Shown piece by piece: positions 46,348-56,304 of a stretch of 64,000 nt of DNA (position 1 is the first letter of the stretch; every line of letters begins with the position of its first letter). A program made the position numbers and the translations under genes. The DNA is from an uncultured Alphaproteobacteria bacterium. GTDB lineage: Bacteria; Pseudomonadota; Alphaproteobacteria; HIMB59; GCA-002718135. The notes under the pieces were generated by a model. The model did not search any database, was not told the DNA's origin, and saw only the letters and a list, made by a program, of their open reading frames with translations. The stretch lies in assembly GCA_902602515.1 (NCBI GenBank), contig CACKRG010000001.1, positions 186,001-250,000 on the forward strand, given 5' to 3'.

Positions 46348-47378
46348 CTAATTGTACACCTTGATAATTTGTTAACTTCTATTTTTCCAATTTCAAAAAT
46401 ATCTAAACTTTCATCTTTTATTAATTGCTCAAATTCTTTGTAATTATTTTTTGAAATAGTCATAATCAGACCTAATCCACAATTAAATGTCTTTAGCATC
46501 TCTTCATCTGTAATATTAGCTAAATTTTGAAACCATTGAAATATTTCTTCATTACAAATAAATTTTTTATCTATCCATGCTGACAGATTTTCAGAAAGCA
46601 TCCTTGGTGCATTTCCAATGACACCACCACCTGTTATATGCGAAATACCATTGACTAAATTTTTTTCTAATATTTTTTTCAAAAAAGGAAAATATAAAGT
46701 TGTTGGAGCCATTAAAGCTGCTGCATTTGTTTCATAAGATGATCTAAATTCTGTTTTTTTATTTAGATCTATATTTTTATCTTTTAAAACTTTTCTAATC
46801 AGAGAATATCCATTTGAATGAAATCCCGAAGATTTAATACCGTAAAGTAAATCATCTTCTTCAATTTCATTTTTTTTTGGTAAAATTTTTTTTCTCTCAA
46901 CTGCGCCAACACAAAATCCTGCAAAATCAAAATCATCTTTTTTATAAAGACCAGGCATTTCCGCTGTTTCACCACCTATCAAAGAACAATTATTTATCTT
47001 ACAAGCTTCAGTTATGCTTTTCATAATTTTCAAAAAAGAATTTTTATCAATTCTGGAGGAAGCGTAGTAATCTAAAAAAAATAATGGTTCAGCACCATGG
47101 CAAAGAATATCATTAAGGCACATACCAACAAGATCATGACCTAAACCATCTAAAATATCAGTTTCAATGCCCAGTAATATTTTTGTACCTATACCATCTG
47201 TTCCAGACACTAATAACGGATCTTTAAATCCACATTTTTTAAGGTCAAAAAGTCCGCCAAAACCACCAATTTCATCAAAATTACCATTACGATTTGTAGA
47301 TTTACTTAATTTAGAAATATCTTTAACTAACAAATCAGTGTTTTCTATATTCACCCCTGCGTCTTTATATGTTGTCAT
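46344..47378 (-). CDS. purM: Phosphoribosylformylglycinamidine cyclo-ligase (AIR synthase)
   Basis: This 344-residue enzyme has TYKDAGVNIE, VSGTDGIGTK, SLIGGETAEMPGLY and GGGVIGNAPRML. It closes the imidazole ring with ATP. It is first in the minus-strand pur operon and divergent from purL with a 72-bp gap. That gap has an AACGA-A-TCGTT palindrome and two GANTC sites (47397 and 47437). Confidence 0.95.
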   Translation of the reverse strand: MTTYKDAGVNIENTDLLVKDISKLSKSTNRNGNFDEIGGFGGLFDLKKCGFKDPLLVSGTDGIGTKILLGIETDILDGLGHDLVGMCLNDILCHGAEPLFFLDYYASSRIDKNSFLKIMKSITEACKINNCSLIGGETAEMPGLYKKDDFDFAGFCVGAVERKKILPKKNEIEEDDLLYGIKSSGFHSNGYSLIRKVLKDKNIDLNKKTEFRSSYETNAAALMAPTTLYFPFLKKILEKNLVNGISHITGGGVIGNAPRMLSENLSAWIDKKFICNEEIFQWFQNLANITDEEMLKTFNCGLGLIMTISKNNYKEFEQLIKDESLDIFEIGKIEVNKLSRCTIS

Positions 47379-47450
47379 ATTTAATTAGTTTTAAACGAAT
47401 CGTTACTGTGTAACTATTAATATATTAAAATAATTTGATTCGTACTCATA

Positions 47451-50378
47451 ATGACTAATACAATTCAAATTCTCGCAATAGAGAAAACAGGTAAAGAAAT
47501 CTCTCTACAGAAAGAATATAAGAACAAGTCTATTAAAATTGTAGATGGATATTTTTTCTCCAAAAAACTCAATGAAGAAAATTTTAATAAAATAAGTAAG
47601 CTTATTTCTAATAAGGTTTCTCAAAAAATCTTGACAAAAAATAATATTGATAAAGTTCTATCTGGTTATAGTAACTTTGATTGGGTTGTAGAAATAAAAT
47701 TTTTACCGGGAGTTACAGATAATATCGCAACAACAGTAAAAGAAATAATCAAAGATAATTTAAAAAATAGTTTTAGAAATTTTCAACTTGGATCTACAAA
47801 AATTATTTTAATAAAAGGAAAAAAACAAGAAATTATGAATATATCGAAAAATGAATCAAATCCATTAATTCAAACTATAAAATTTTATTCCTTTAAAACT
47901 TATTTAAAAAGTTTCAAAAAAAACCAGTTTAATTTACAGCAGGTTAAATTAGCTAAAAAAAAATATATTAAAAAAGAGATTAATTTGAATATCTCTGATG
48001 AAAATCTAAGTTTAATTGGCAAACTTGGAATTAAAGAACATGACAAATCTAGACGGGGAACACTTGGTTTAGATCTAGAATCTTTAAAGGCAATAAGAAA
48101 TTATTTTAAAAAAACAAAACGAAAGCCTTCTGATGTTGAAATTGAAACAATAGCACAAACTTGGTCTGAACATTGTAAACATAAAATATTCTCAGCAGAA
48201 ATTGATGATATTAAAGAAGGTATATTCAGAAAATATATTAAAGGTGCTACTGAAAAAATTATAAAACTAAGAAAAGATAATTTTTGTATCTCTCTTTTTA
48301 CAGATAATGCTGGTGGTATTGAATTTAATAAAGATTGGATAATATGTCATAAGGTAGAGACACATAATACACCCTCTGCATTAGATCCTTTTGGAGGTGC
48401 AATAACTGGCATAGTTGGAGTTAACAGAGATTGTCTTGGATTTGGTAAAGGTGCAAAACCTATTGCAAACACTTATGCATATTATTTATCTTTTCCAAAT
48501 AAAAACTATCAATTGTTTCGTCAAAAATATAATGATCCTATGCTTCCTGCTAATTTTATTGCTAAAGGTATAATTAGTGGCGTAAGAGTTGGAGGTAACT
48601 GTTCAGGCATTCCAACACCACAGGGAAATATATATTTTGACGATAGATTTGCTGGAAAGCCCCTAGTATTTTGTGGGACTGTTGGACTTATTCCTAAGAA
48701 GATTAAAGGTAAATTAGCTCATAAAAAAAAAGCTAATCCTGGAGATATTATCTTAATGGTTGGAGGTAGAGTTGGAAAAGATGGTATTCATGGTGCAACA
48801 TTTTCTTCTGAGGAACTCGATCCAAACAGTCCTGTATCAGCAGTACAAATTGGTGATCCTATAACTCAAAAGAAAATGTCAGATGTTATTATTAGAGAAT
48901 TACGTAATAAAAATATGTATTCAAGTATAACTGATAACGGAGCTGGGGGGCTATCCTCATCAATAGGTGAAATGGCAAAAGAAAGTGGAGGTTTTGAAGT
49001 AAATCTTGAAAAAGTACCAATCAAATATGACGGATTATATCCTTGGGAAATTTGGGTATCTGAGTCTCAAGAAAGAATGACACTTGCTATTCCACCATCC
49101 AATGTGAAGAAAGTTATAAAGCTATTCAACCTAAGGGGAGTTGAAGCAACCATAGTTGGAAAATTTATTAAAAAAGAAAAAGCTATAGTTAAATATAATA
49201 ACACAGAAATTCTAAATTTAGATATGGAATTTCTTCATGAAGGTTATCCTAAATTAAAGTTAAAAACAGCTTTGCCAAAAATAAAAATTAAAAAGAAAAA
49301 AAAATTTAAACGTTTTTCATTAATAGAAAAATTTCATAAATTACTATCCAGTCCTAACATTTCATCAAAAGAATTTGTAGCAACACAATATGATCATGAG
49401 GTACAAGCTTCGTCAATTATAAAGCCATTACAAGGAGAAGGTAGAGTTTTTGGTGATGCTACAGCAGTAAAACCATTGTTTGATGATAATAAATCTATAG
49501 CGCTATCGCAAGCTGCTTATCCTCAATATACTGAAACAAATCCATATCAAATGGCAGCATGTTCAATCGATACAGCATTCAAAAATTTAATTGTATCTGG
49601 TGCTAACTTAAAAAAAATTGCAGTTCTCGATAATTTTTGTTGGTGTAGTTCGGATGATCCAGAGAGGTTATATCAATTAAAAGAGTCGGCAAAAGCATGT
49701 TATGATTATGCTGTTGCATACAAAACACCATTTATTTCAGGTAAAGATAGTATGTATAATGATTTCAAAGGATATAACAAGAGTGGCAAACCAGTAAAAA
49801 TTTCAATACCTCCAACACTACTTATTTCTTCAATTGGAATAGTTGATAAAATTTCTTACTTAACAAAAATAACTCCTGATGTAGGAGATGAACTTTTTGT
49901 ATTAGGCAAAAATTACAATGAATTAAAAGATAGTGAATATGAAAAAATTTTTGGAACAGGTAATAACAAAATTCCAACTGTTTATGCCAAAGAAGCATTA
50001 AAAACTTATAGTAATTATGTGAGAGCTAATAAATTAAAAATATTTAATTCAGCAATTGGAGTTGATTTAGGAGGAATTGGAGTAGCAATTTCCAAAATGG
50101 CAATAGCTTCTAAAAAAGGGTTAATTATAAATCTAAAATCTATAAAAAATAGTTCAATAGAAGAATTTTTGTTTTCACAAAGTCAAAGTAGAATAATTGT
50201 ATCAATAAAAAAAATTAACGTAAAAAAATTTAAAAAAATATTTAATACATCTAGTTATATTAACATTGGTAAATGTATTAGCTCTGATACAATTGAATTT
50301 GTAGATATAAAAAAAATATTTAAAATTAAAGTTTCAGATTTAGAAAAATCCTACAAACAAAAAATCAAGGGGTTATGA
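47451..50378 (+). CDS. purL: FGAM synthase, PurS-like domain fused to PurL
   Basis: This 975-residue protein is longer than alphaproteobacterial PurL (about 740) and shorter than the gamma-type with fused amidotransferase (about 1290). The catalytic PurL part starts near residue 190 with IGKLGIKEHDKSRRGTLGL. It contains QTWSEHCKHKIFSAEI, KVETHNTPSALDPFGGAITGI, GDPITQKKMSDVI and ITDNGAGGLSSSIGEMA. The first 180 residues contain VVEIKFLPGVTDNIATTVKE, a PurS-like stretch, and no separate purS is visible. It overlaps purQ by 4 bp, so PurQ supplies the ammonia. Confidence 0.9.
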   Translation: MTNTIQILAIEKTGKEISLQKEYKNKSIKIVDGYFFSKKLNEENFNKISKLISNKVSQKILTKNNIDKVLSGYSNFDWVVEIKFLPGVTDNIATTVKEIIKDNLKNSFRNFQLGSTKIILIKGKKQEIMNISKNESNPLIQTIKFYSFKTYLKSFKKNQFNLQQVKLAKKKYIKKEINLNISDENLSLIGKLGIKEHDKSRRGTLGLDLESLKAIRNYFKKTKRKPSDVEIETIAQTWSEHCKHKIFSAEIDDIKEGIFRKYIKGATEKIIKLRKDNFCISLFTDNAGGIEFNKDWIICHKVETHNTPSALDPFGGAITGIVGVNRDCLGFGKGAKPIANTYAYYLSFPNKNYQLFRQKYNDPMLPANFIAKGIISGVRVGGNCSGIPTPQGNIYFDDRFAGKPLVFCGTVGLIPKKIKGKLAHKKKANPGDIILMVGGRVGKDGIHGATFSSEELDPNSPVSAVQIGDPITQKKMSDVIIRELRNKNMYSSITDNGAGGLSSSIGEMAKESGGFEVNLEKVPIKYDGLYPWEIWVSESQERMTLAIPPSNVKKVIKLFNLRGVEATIVGKFIKKEKAIVKYNNTEILNLDMEFLHEGYPKLKLKTALPKIKIKKKKKFKRFSLIEKFHKLLSSPNISSKEFVATQYDHEVQASSIIKPLQGEGRVFGDATAVKPLFDDNKSIALSQAAYPQYTETNPYQMAACSIDTAFKNLIVSGANLKKIAVLDNFCWCSSDDPERLYQLKESAKACYDYAVAYKTPFISGKDSMYNDFKGYNKSGKPVKISIPPTLLISSIGIVDKISYLTKITPDVGDELFVLGKNYNELKDSEYEKIFGTGNNKIPTVYAKEALKTYSNYVRANKLKIFNSAIGVDLGGIGVAISKMAIASKKGLIINLKSIKNSSIEEFLFSQSQSRIIVSIKKINVKKFKKIFNTSSYINIGKCISSDTIEFVDIKKIFKIKVSDLEKSYKQKIKGL

Positions 50379-51139
50379 GAGTTTTAGTATTATCTGGTTA
50401 TGGTATAAATTGTGAAGATGAAACTTTACATGCATTTGAGGTAGTAGGGTTTAAGGGAAATATTGTTCACATAAATGATCTAATTGAAAATCCAAAAAAA
50501 TTAGATAATTACCAAGTGTTTGCTATACCTGGTGGATTCTCATATGGAGATGATACAGGTTCAGGCAATGCAATGGCAAAAAAAATTATGATCAATTTAT
50601 ATGATCAAATACTAAAATTTGTATCTAAGGATAAATTAACAATAGGAATTTGTAATGGTTGTCAAATACTTGTAAATCTTGGCCTAGTCCCTGGAATACA
50701 TTCAAAAGATCCAGAAATAGCCATGATTGAAAATACTTCCGGAATTTATCAATGTAGGTGGATAAATGTTAAAGTTAATAATAAGAAATCACCATGGTTA
50801 AAAAATATTTCAAAATTAAATCTTCCAGTTGCTCACCAAGAAGGTCAATTTATGATTCCAACAAAAATTCTCAAAATGATCAAAGATAATAACTTGATTG
50901 GTTTGCAATATATTAATGATAAAAACCAATTAGCTAACGGCGAATTTCCTTTTAATCCAAATGGTTCCATAGAAGATATAGCTGCATTAACTAGTAAAAA
51001 TGGTAATGTGCTTGCTTTAATGCCTCATCCTGAAAGGGCATTTTATCATCATCATATTCCTTATTGGCAAAATAATCCCGCAAAAAAATATGCAGATGGA
51101 TATAAAATTTTCTTTAATGCTAAAAAATATTTTGAATAG
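50375..51139 (+). CDS. purQ: FGAM synthase, glutamine amidotransferase subunit
   Basis: This 254-residue class I amidotransferase has VFAIPGGFSYGDDTGSG, the nucleophile in GICNGCQILVNLGLVPG, and the His-Glu pair in LMPHPERAFYH. It hydrolyses glutamine and passes ammonia to PurL. It is slightly longer than typical PurQ (about 225), as expected for the archaeal/large-PurL-type partner. It is translationally coupled to purL. Confidence 0.93.
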   Translation: MRVLVLSGYGINCEDETLHAFEVVGFKGNIVHINDLIENPKKLDNYQVFAIPGGFSYGDDTGSGNAMAKKIMINLYDQILKFVSKDKLTIGICNGCQILVNLGLVPGIHSKDPEIAMIENTSGIYQCRWINVKVNNKKSPWLKNISKLNLPVAHQEGQFMIPTKILKMIKDNNLIGLQYINDKNQLANGEFPFNPNGSIEDIAALTSKNGNVLALMPHPERAFYHHHIPYWQNNPAKKYADGYKIFFNAKKYFE

Positions 51140-51140
51140 A

Positions 51141-52190
51141 CTACACTGCAATTTCAACAATCTTTTTCATTACTGTGGGCAGTCCTGATTTTGCATAAGT
51201 AGTTTTTTTAATCCAATTTGCATTAGAAAATTCTGATTTTTTAATAATTCCAAAAAAAATTTCTGTCTTTAAATCAAAATGGCTAAATGAATATTCAAAA
51301 AAACCTCTTGGTCTTAACTGTGTTTTTAAATTTTTAATTATATAGTCAGTAGTTAATAATTTTTTATTTTTTACCCATTGATCGTTTGGTACTTCAAGCA
51401 TAGAGGCTAGCATTCCTTTTTCAGGTCTATTTCTAACAAGAATTTCATTTTTTTCATTAATCAAAACATATGCACGAGTATATTTTATAGGTTTATTTTT
51501 TTTCTTATTTAGTTTTACAGGAATATGTAATTGTAAGTTTTTCTTAAAAGATTGACATAAATCATTTATGCCACAAATACTACATTTTGGATTCCTTGGA
51601 ATACAAATTTCTGAGCCGTAATCCATAAATGACTGAATTAAGTTTGAAGAATATTTTTCTGTTTTATGTTTTTCAGCTAAAATTCTAATTTTACTTTTTA
51701 CTTCAAAAATAGGTTTATTAATTGCATTTATTCTAACTAAAATTCTTTCTATATTTGCATCAACTGGTATTACAGATTTGTTGAAGGCAATACCCAAAAT
51801 TGCCTTTGCTGTATAATCTCCTATGCCTGGAAGATTTATTAGTTCATCATAAGATGTTGGTAATTTATTATTATATTTTTTTTTTATTATTTTTGCTGCT
51901 TTTAATAAATTTCTAGCTCTTGAATAGTATCCCAGACCTGACCAAAATTTAAGTATTTGAGGCTCAGTAGCTTTAGCAAGTTTATCAAAATTAGGCCATT
52001 TAATGATAAAAGCCTCAAATTTAGCCTTAACAGTATTAACAGTAGTTTGTTGAAGCATATATTCACTAACAAAAACGAAATAAGGATTAAGTAGATTTTT
52101 TTTGTATATTTTCCGCCATGGCAATATTCTTGCATTCTTTGAATACCATTTGATTAAAAATTTATTTACATTTTTTTCTTTTCTAAACAT
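51141..52190 (-). CDS. mutY: Adenine DNA glycosylase MutY
   Basis: This enzyme removes A mispaired with 8-oxoG. The 349-residue protein has RILPWRKIYKKN, VSEYMLQQTTVNTV (catalytic Glu), the HhH LINLPGIGDYTAKAILGIA with Asp in IPVDANIER, and the Fe-S ligands CIPRNPKCSICGINDLC (C-x6-C-x2-C-x5-C). A C-terminal NUDIX-like domain (AYVLINEKNEILVRNRPEKG) recognises 8-oxoG. It is divergent from the dciA gene with a 26-bp gap. Confidence 0.95.
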   Translation of the reverse strand: MFRKEKNVNKFLIKWYSKNARILPWRKIYKKNLLNPYFVFVSEYMLQQTTVNTVKAKFEAFIIKWPNFDKLAKATEPQILKFWSGLGYYSRARNLLKAAKIIKKKYNNKLPTSYDELINLPGIGDYTAKAILGIAFNKSVIPVDANIERILVRINAINKPIFEVKSKIRILAEKHKTEKYSSNLIQSFMDYGSEICIPRNPKCSICGINDLCQSFKKNLQLHIPVKLNKKKNKPIKYTRAYVLINEKNEILVRNRPEKGMLASMLEVPNDQWVKNKKLLTTDYIIKNLKTQLRPRGFFEYSFSHFDLKTEIFFGIIKKSEFSNANWIKKTTYAKSGLPTVMKKIVEIAV

Positions 52191-52216
52191 ATTGCTTTCA
52201 TAATTGTGTAATATAA

Positions 52217-52750
52217 ATGATTATGCATATGGATAAAAAAAATAACAAGCAAAAAAGATCTTTTATTCCACAGTCAATTGGAGATACTGTTAAAAAAATA
52301 AATAAAAACTTTTCATCCAAGTTTGGAAAGATTGAATTTATAATCCACTCTAACTGGCATAATATTGTAGGTTCATACTTTACTGATTTTTCACAACCAA
52401 ACCAGATAACAAGAATACCTGATATTGAAAATGATTACGGTGAAAAAACATATAAAAATTATTTAAATGTAAGTGTTGCTCCAGCTGCAGCTATAGAATT
52501 TCAACACTTTAAAGATACTATAATTGAAAAAATCAATAGCTATTTTGGCTATAAAGCAATTATTGACTTGAGAATTCATCAAAACTACATAACTAAAGGT
52601 AGTTATAAAAATATTAAAATGAGCAGTAAAATTTTAAATGACAATGATAAAGAAAATATAAACAGAAATGTTGATAAATTACAAAATCATGATCTTAAAA
52701 AATCACTAATAAGCTTAGGAACTAATATGAAAGGTTCAGAGAATGAATAA
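52217..52750 (+). CDS. DciA-like DUF721 protein (replicative helicase operator)
   Basis: This 177-residue protein has the DUF721 core: FIPQSIGDTVKKINKNFSSKFGKIEFIIHSNWHNIVGSYF, then YLNVSVAPAAAIEFQHFKDTIIEKINSYFGYKAI. DUF721/DciA proteins assist loading of DnaB helicase in bacteria that lack DnaC. Position beside mutY and a dsbA-like gene is the standard alphaproteobacterial order. It overlaps the dsbA-like gene by 8 bp. Confidence 0.82.
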   Translation: MIMHMDKKNNKQKRSFIPQSIGDTVKKINKNFSSKFGKIEFIIHSNWHNIVGSYFTDFSQPNQITRIPDIENDYGEKTYKNYLNVSVAPAAAIEFQHFKDTIIEKINSYFGYKAIIDLRIHQNYITKGSYKNIKMSSKILNDNDKENINRNVDKLQNHDLKKSLISLGTNMKGSENE

Positions 52751-53357
52751 ACTTATAAATTATTTTGCTGTTGTATTTTATTTGTTTTTTTCATCTAATA
52801 TACAAGCCGCTGATCATTCAGTATTAAATATAACAGCAGATGATTTTGTTATTGGTGATGCCGATTCACCTGTTACCATCATTGAGTATGCTTCTATGTC
52901 TTGTAGTCATTGTGCTGACTTTCACAATGAAACACTAGAAGACCTTAAAAAAGAATATGTAGATACTGGAAAAGTAAAATTTGTATTTAGAGATTTCCCT
53001 TTTAATTATCCCGCTCTTGCTGGAGGTATGATGATGAGATGTGTTCCATCTAATGTAAGATACGACTATATGAATGCGCTCTACAAACTGCAGAAAAGCT
53101 GGGTAATGAGAGAGCATAAAGATACTAGGTCTGAACTATATAAGATTATGCAGAGTGGCGGTATGCAACAAGAAGAATTTGATGCTTGTTTAAGTGATAT
53201 TGATTTAGAAAATGATCTACTCGAAGGCGTTATGAATGCTCAGAGGGAATATAATATACGCTCGACACCTTCTTTTATTGTTAATGGTGTGCTTTATTCA
53301 GGAAACAAAAATATAAAAGAGTTTAGACAAATCATTGATAAAATATTATCACAATAA
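52743..53357 (+). CDS. Periplasmic DsbA-like thiol oxidoreductase
   Basis: This 204-residue protein has a signal peptide (cut near QAA-DHS) and a thioredoxin fold with active site CSHC in EYASMSCSHCADFHNE. A DsbA-type helical insert follows, and the cis-Pro loop is IRSTPSFIVNG. It oxidises or isomerises disulfides in exported proteins; substrates could include the Cys-rich protein at 18.3 kb, by inference only. It lies 3 bp before smc. Confidence 0.88.
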   Translation: MNKLINYFAVVFYLFFSSNIQAADHSVLNITADDFVIGDADSPVTIIEYASMSCSHCADFHNETLEDLKKEYVDTGKVKFVFRDFPFNYPALAGGMMMRCVPSNVRYDYMNALYKLQKSWVMREHKDTRSELYKIMQSGGMQQEEFDACLSDIDLENDLLEGVMNAQREYNIRSTPSFIVNGVLYSGNKNIKEFRQIIDKILSQ

Positions 53358-53360
53358 TTA

Positions 53361-56006
53361 ATGATTAATTTTAGAACACTTAAAGTCAAAGGCTTTAAGT
53401 CTTTTGTTGAACCAACTGAGATTGAAATAGAAAATGGACTTACTGGAATAGTCGGACCCAATGGCTGTGGTAAATCTAATCTCGTGGAAGCATTTAGATT
53501 TGTAATGGGAGAATTATCTCCTAAACAAATGAGAGGTAGTGAATTAGATGATGTAATATTTAATGGGACTGACGATAGACCAGCCTGGGATATTGCAGAA
53601 GTGACAATAGATTTAGATAATAAAGACAGAAAGGCTCCGAGTATATTTAACGAAAGTGATGCAATTGAGGTTACCCGAAGGATTTGGAGAGGGGAGGGTT
53701 CAGAATACAGGGTTAATGGAAAAGAGGTAAGATTAAAAGATGTTCAATTATTATTTGCAGATGCTGCTACAGGAGCTCGTTCAACTTCTATGGTAAGTCA
53801 AGGAAGAGTTGGAGCCATTATTTCTGCAAAACCTGAACAAAGAAGAACTTTACTTGAAGAGGCTGCAGGTATTACTGGCCTTCATTCCAGACGACATGAG
53901 GCCGAATTGCGACTCAATGCAACTGAAAACAATTTAGAAAGAGTTAAGGATGTTTTAAAAGCTCAAGATGAGCAACTAACAATATTAAAGAAACAGTCAA
54001 AGCAAGCCGAAAGATACAAATATATTCAGAAAGATATTACAAAGGCCAGAGCTCGTTTATTCTATAAAAAATGGATAGATGAAAAAGAAAAATTAAAAGA
54101 TGCTAATGGTAAAATTAAGAATGAAAGCAATATAGTAAATGATCAAACACAAGTTGTAGCACAATTAAATATAGAATATGAAAAAATTCAAGAAAGTTTA
54201 CCAAAACTTCGTTTAGAAGAAAGTAAAGTAGCATCAGAGCTTCAAAAATATTCATTAAGTTTAGAAAATCAAGAAAAAGAAATTGAAAGAGCAAATATAG
54301 CATTAGATGAAACAAAAGTTCGTATAGAGCAAATAAAGAATGACATAGAAAGAGAAAAATTTTTATTTGATGATGCAAAACAAAATTTAGAAAGAGTAAT
54401 GGAAGAAAAATCAGTATTATTAAAACAGCAAGGGGATCTTTTCATCCAATCAGAAGATCAAATGAATAGTGAAGAAAATTCCTCGAAGAATAATAACAAT
54501 CCAATTATTGATTATATCGATTTTGAAGATGGTCTTGAAAAAGCAATTGCGGCAGTTTTTTCAGATGAATTAATTGCATCTGTTGATGAAGAGCAAAGTA
54601 GTTTTTGGAGAAAATTAAATCCTGAAAATTCTAATTTTAGTTCTGAAATTATAAAGTTTTCATCTATTATTAAAGCTCCTGATAATCTGAAAAAAAAGTT
54701 AGAATTTATAGGCTTAATTGAAAATAAAGAAAATATTTTAGAAATACAAAAGAATTTAAGACCTGGCCAAATAATAGTAAGTAAATTAGGAGAAATTTGG
54801 AGATGGGATGGATATGTTTCTAAAGGCAAACAAAATAATTCTACAAAAGCAATTTTAGATCAATTAAAAAATAGAAGAATAAAACAATTAAGCACAGAAG
54901 AAAAACAATGGAATGATATTTCTGTAAAAGCATCTCAGAGAATAGAGGAATTAAATTCTAGAGAAAAATCACTTATTAAAGAATTATCAAATCTACAAAC
55001 TGTTCCCGATGATGTGACGAATAAGAAAATAAAAATACAAAAATTGATCGAGGATAACAAAATTTCTTATGAAAAAATAGCAAATGAGCTTCGTCAAACA
55101 GAACAAAGTGCTCATGAGGTTAATAGAAAATTAAAATTAGAAGAAATTAAATTAAATGAATATAGAGAAGAAAGAATCAGAACTGAGGGCCAAATTAATA
55201 CTATTAATGAGGCTATTAGATTGTTGTCCACACAAGTAAAGGAGAGGTTAAGTATTGAGCTTAAAGATCTTTATAATATTGGTGAGATCAACCCAAATAA
55301 AGTTTTGAGTGGTACTGATGATTTAGAAAAAAAACTAGAGAGACTTATTTCTGAACAAGAGCGTCTAGGTGGTGTAAATCTTCTAGCCGAAAAAGAAGCT
55401 AAAGAACTTGAAGAAAAGGTAGATGCAATTAAAAAAGATCGAGGTGATCTTTTAAGTGCAATTAATAAATTAAGAGAAGCTATAGATTCATTAAATACAG
55501 AAGGTAGACAAAGATTGCTTGCAGCTTATGGAATAGTAAATGAAAATTTTCAAAAATTATTTACCAGATTATTTGGAGGTGGAAAAGCTTATTTGAAGTT
55601 TACTGATGAAGCAGATCCTCTTCAAGCTGGATTAGAAATATTTGCAAGTCCTCCAGGTAAAAAATTACAAAACCTCAATCTGTTATCTGGGGGTGAGCAA
55701 GCTCTTACAGCCTTATCTTTATTATTTGCAGTTTTTTTATCAAATCCAGCACCTATTTGTGTTCTTGATGAGGTTGACGCTCCTTTAGATGATACAAATG
55801 TTGATAGGTTTTGTTCTTTAGTAGAAGAGATTGCAAAAACTTCTTCAACAAAGTTTCTAGTTATAACTCATCACAGAATGACAATGGCCAGAGTGAATAG
55901 ATTATTTGGTGTTACTATGCCTGAAAAAGGTGTATCGCAATTAGTCTCAGTCGACCTTGAAAAAGCAATTGAAATAAAAGAACAAGATTCACCTGATGAA
56001 TTATAA
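53361..56006 (+). CDS. smc: Chromosome segregation protein SMC with shortened arms
   Basis: This is the ATPase of the SMC condensin that compacts and segregates the chromosome. Walker A is GPNGCGKSN at residues 33-41, the signature is LLSGGEQALTALSLL near 773, and Walker B is ICVLDEVDAPLDD near 798. An alphaproteobacterial-type hinge lies at about 380-500 (FEDGLEKAIAAVF to WRWDGYVSKG). The whole protein is 881 residues against a usual ~1,150. Both heads are complete, so the deficit falls in the coiled-coil arms (about 200 residues each instead of about 320) and a small hinge. No frameshift is visible. It overlaps atpI by 11 bp. Confidence 0.93.
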   Translation: MINFRTLKVKGFKSFVEPTEIEIENGLTGIVGPNGCGKSNLVEAFRFVMGELSPKQMRGSELDDVIFNGTDDRPAWDIAEVTIDLDNKDRKAPSIFNESDAIEVTRRIWRGEGSEYRVNGKEVRLKDVQLLFADAATGARSTSMVSQGRVGAIISAKPEQRRTLLEEAAGITGLHSRRHEAELRLNATENNLERVKDVLKAQDEQLTILKKQSKQAERYKYIQKDITKARARLFYKKWIDEKEKLKDANGKIKNESNIVNDQTQVVAQLNIEYEKIQESLPKLRLEESKVASELQKYSLSLENQEKEIERANIALDETKVRIEQIKNDIEREKFLFDDAKQNLERVMEEKSVLLKQQGDLFIQSEDQMNSEENSSKNNNNPIIDYIDFEDGLEKAIAAVFSDELIASVDEEQSSFWRKLNPENSNFSSEIIKFSSIIKAPDNLKKKLEFIGLIENKENILEIQKNLRPGQIIVSKLGEIWRWDGYVSKGKQNNSTKAILDQLKNRRIKQLSTEEKQWNDISVKASQRIEELNSREKSLIKELSNLQTVPDDVTNKKIKIQKLIEDNKISYEKIANELRQTEQSAHEVNRKLKLEEIKLNEYREERIRTEGQINTINEAIRLLSTQVKERLSIELKDLYNIGEINPNKVLSGTDDLEKKLERLISEQERLGGVNLLAEKEAKELEEKVDAIKKDRGDLLSAINKLREAIDSLNTEGRQRLLAAYGIVNENFQKLFTRLFGGGKAYLKFTDEADPLQAGLEIFASPPGKKLQNLNLLSGGEQALTALSLLFAVFLSNPAPICVLDEVDAPLDDTNVDRFCSLVEEIAKTSSTKFLVITHHRMTMARVNRLFGVTMPEKGVSQLVSVDLEKAIEIKEQDSPDEL

Positions 56007-56283
56007 AAATAAGAATTTAGAAGAATTAGGTAAAAAAATAAATAACCTAAATGATAAAGATAAAAATATTAAAAGTTCAAAAAAAGAGAGTGGAGCAGGA
56101 TTTGGATTTAAAATTAGCACTGAAATAATTGCAGCTCTTGTAGTAGGAGTGGGAATCGGGCTCATTGTGGATAATTATTTCAATACTAAACCAATAGGAT
56201 TAATTATTTTCTTCATTTTTGGTGCATTAGCTGGATTTTTAAACGTTTATCGTGTAATGCGTCGCATTGAAAAACAAAGGTAA
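55996..56283 (+). CDS. atpI: ATP synthase accessory protein I
   Basis: This 95-residue protein has two membrane segments (IIAALVVGVGIGLIVDNYF and IGLIIFFIFGALAGFLNVYRV) joined by a short loop with NTKP. This is the alphaproteobacterial AtpI form. It helps c-ring assembly or Mg2+ supply for the F0 sector. It starts inside the end of smc, which may let smc and the atp genes share a transcript. atpB follows after 21 bp. Confidence 0.88.
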   Translation: MNYKNKNLEELGKKINNLNDKDKNIKSSKKESGAGFGFKISTEIIAALVVGVGIGLIVDNYFNTKPIGLIIFFIFGALAGFLNVYRVMRRIEKQR

Positions 56284-56304
56284 TTTTAATATTCAATAAT
56301 AATT

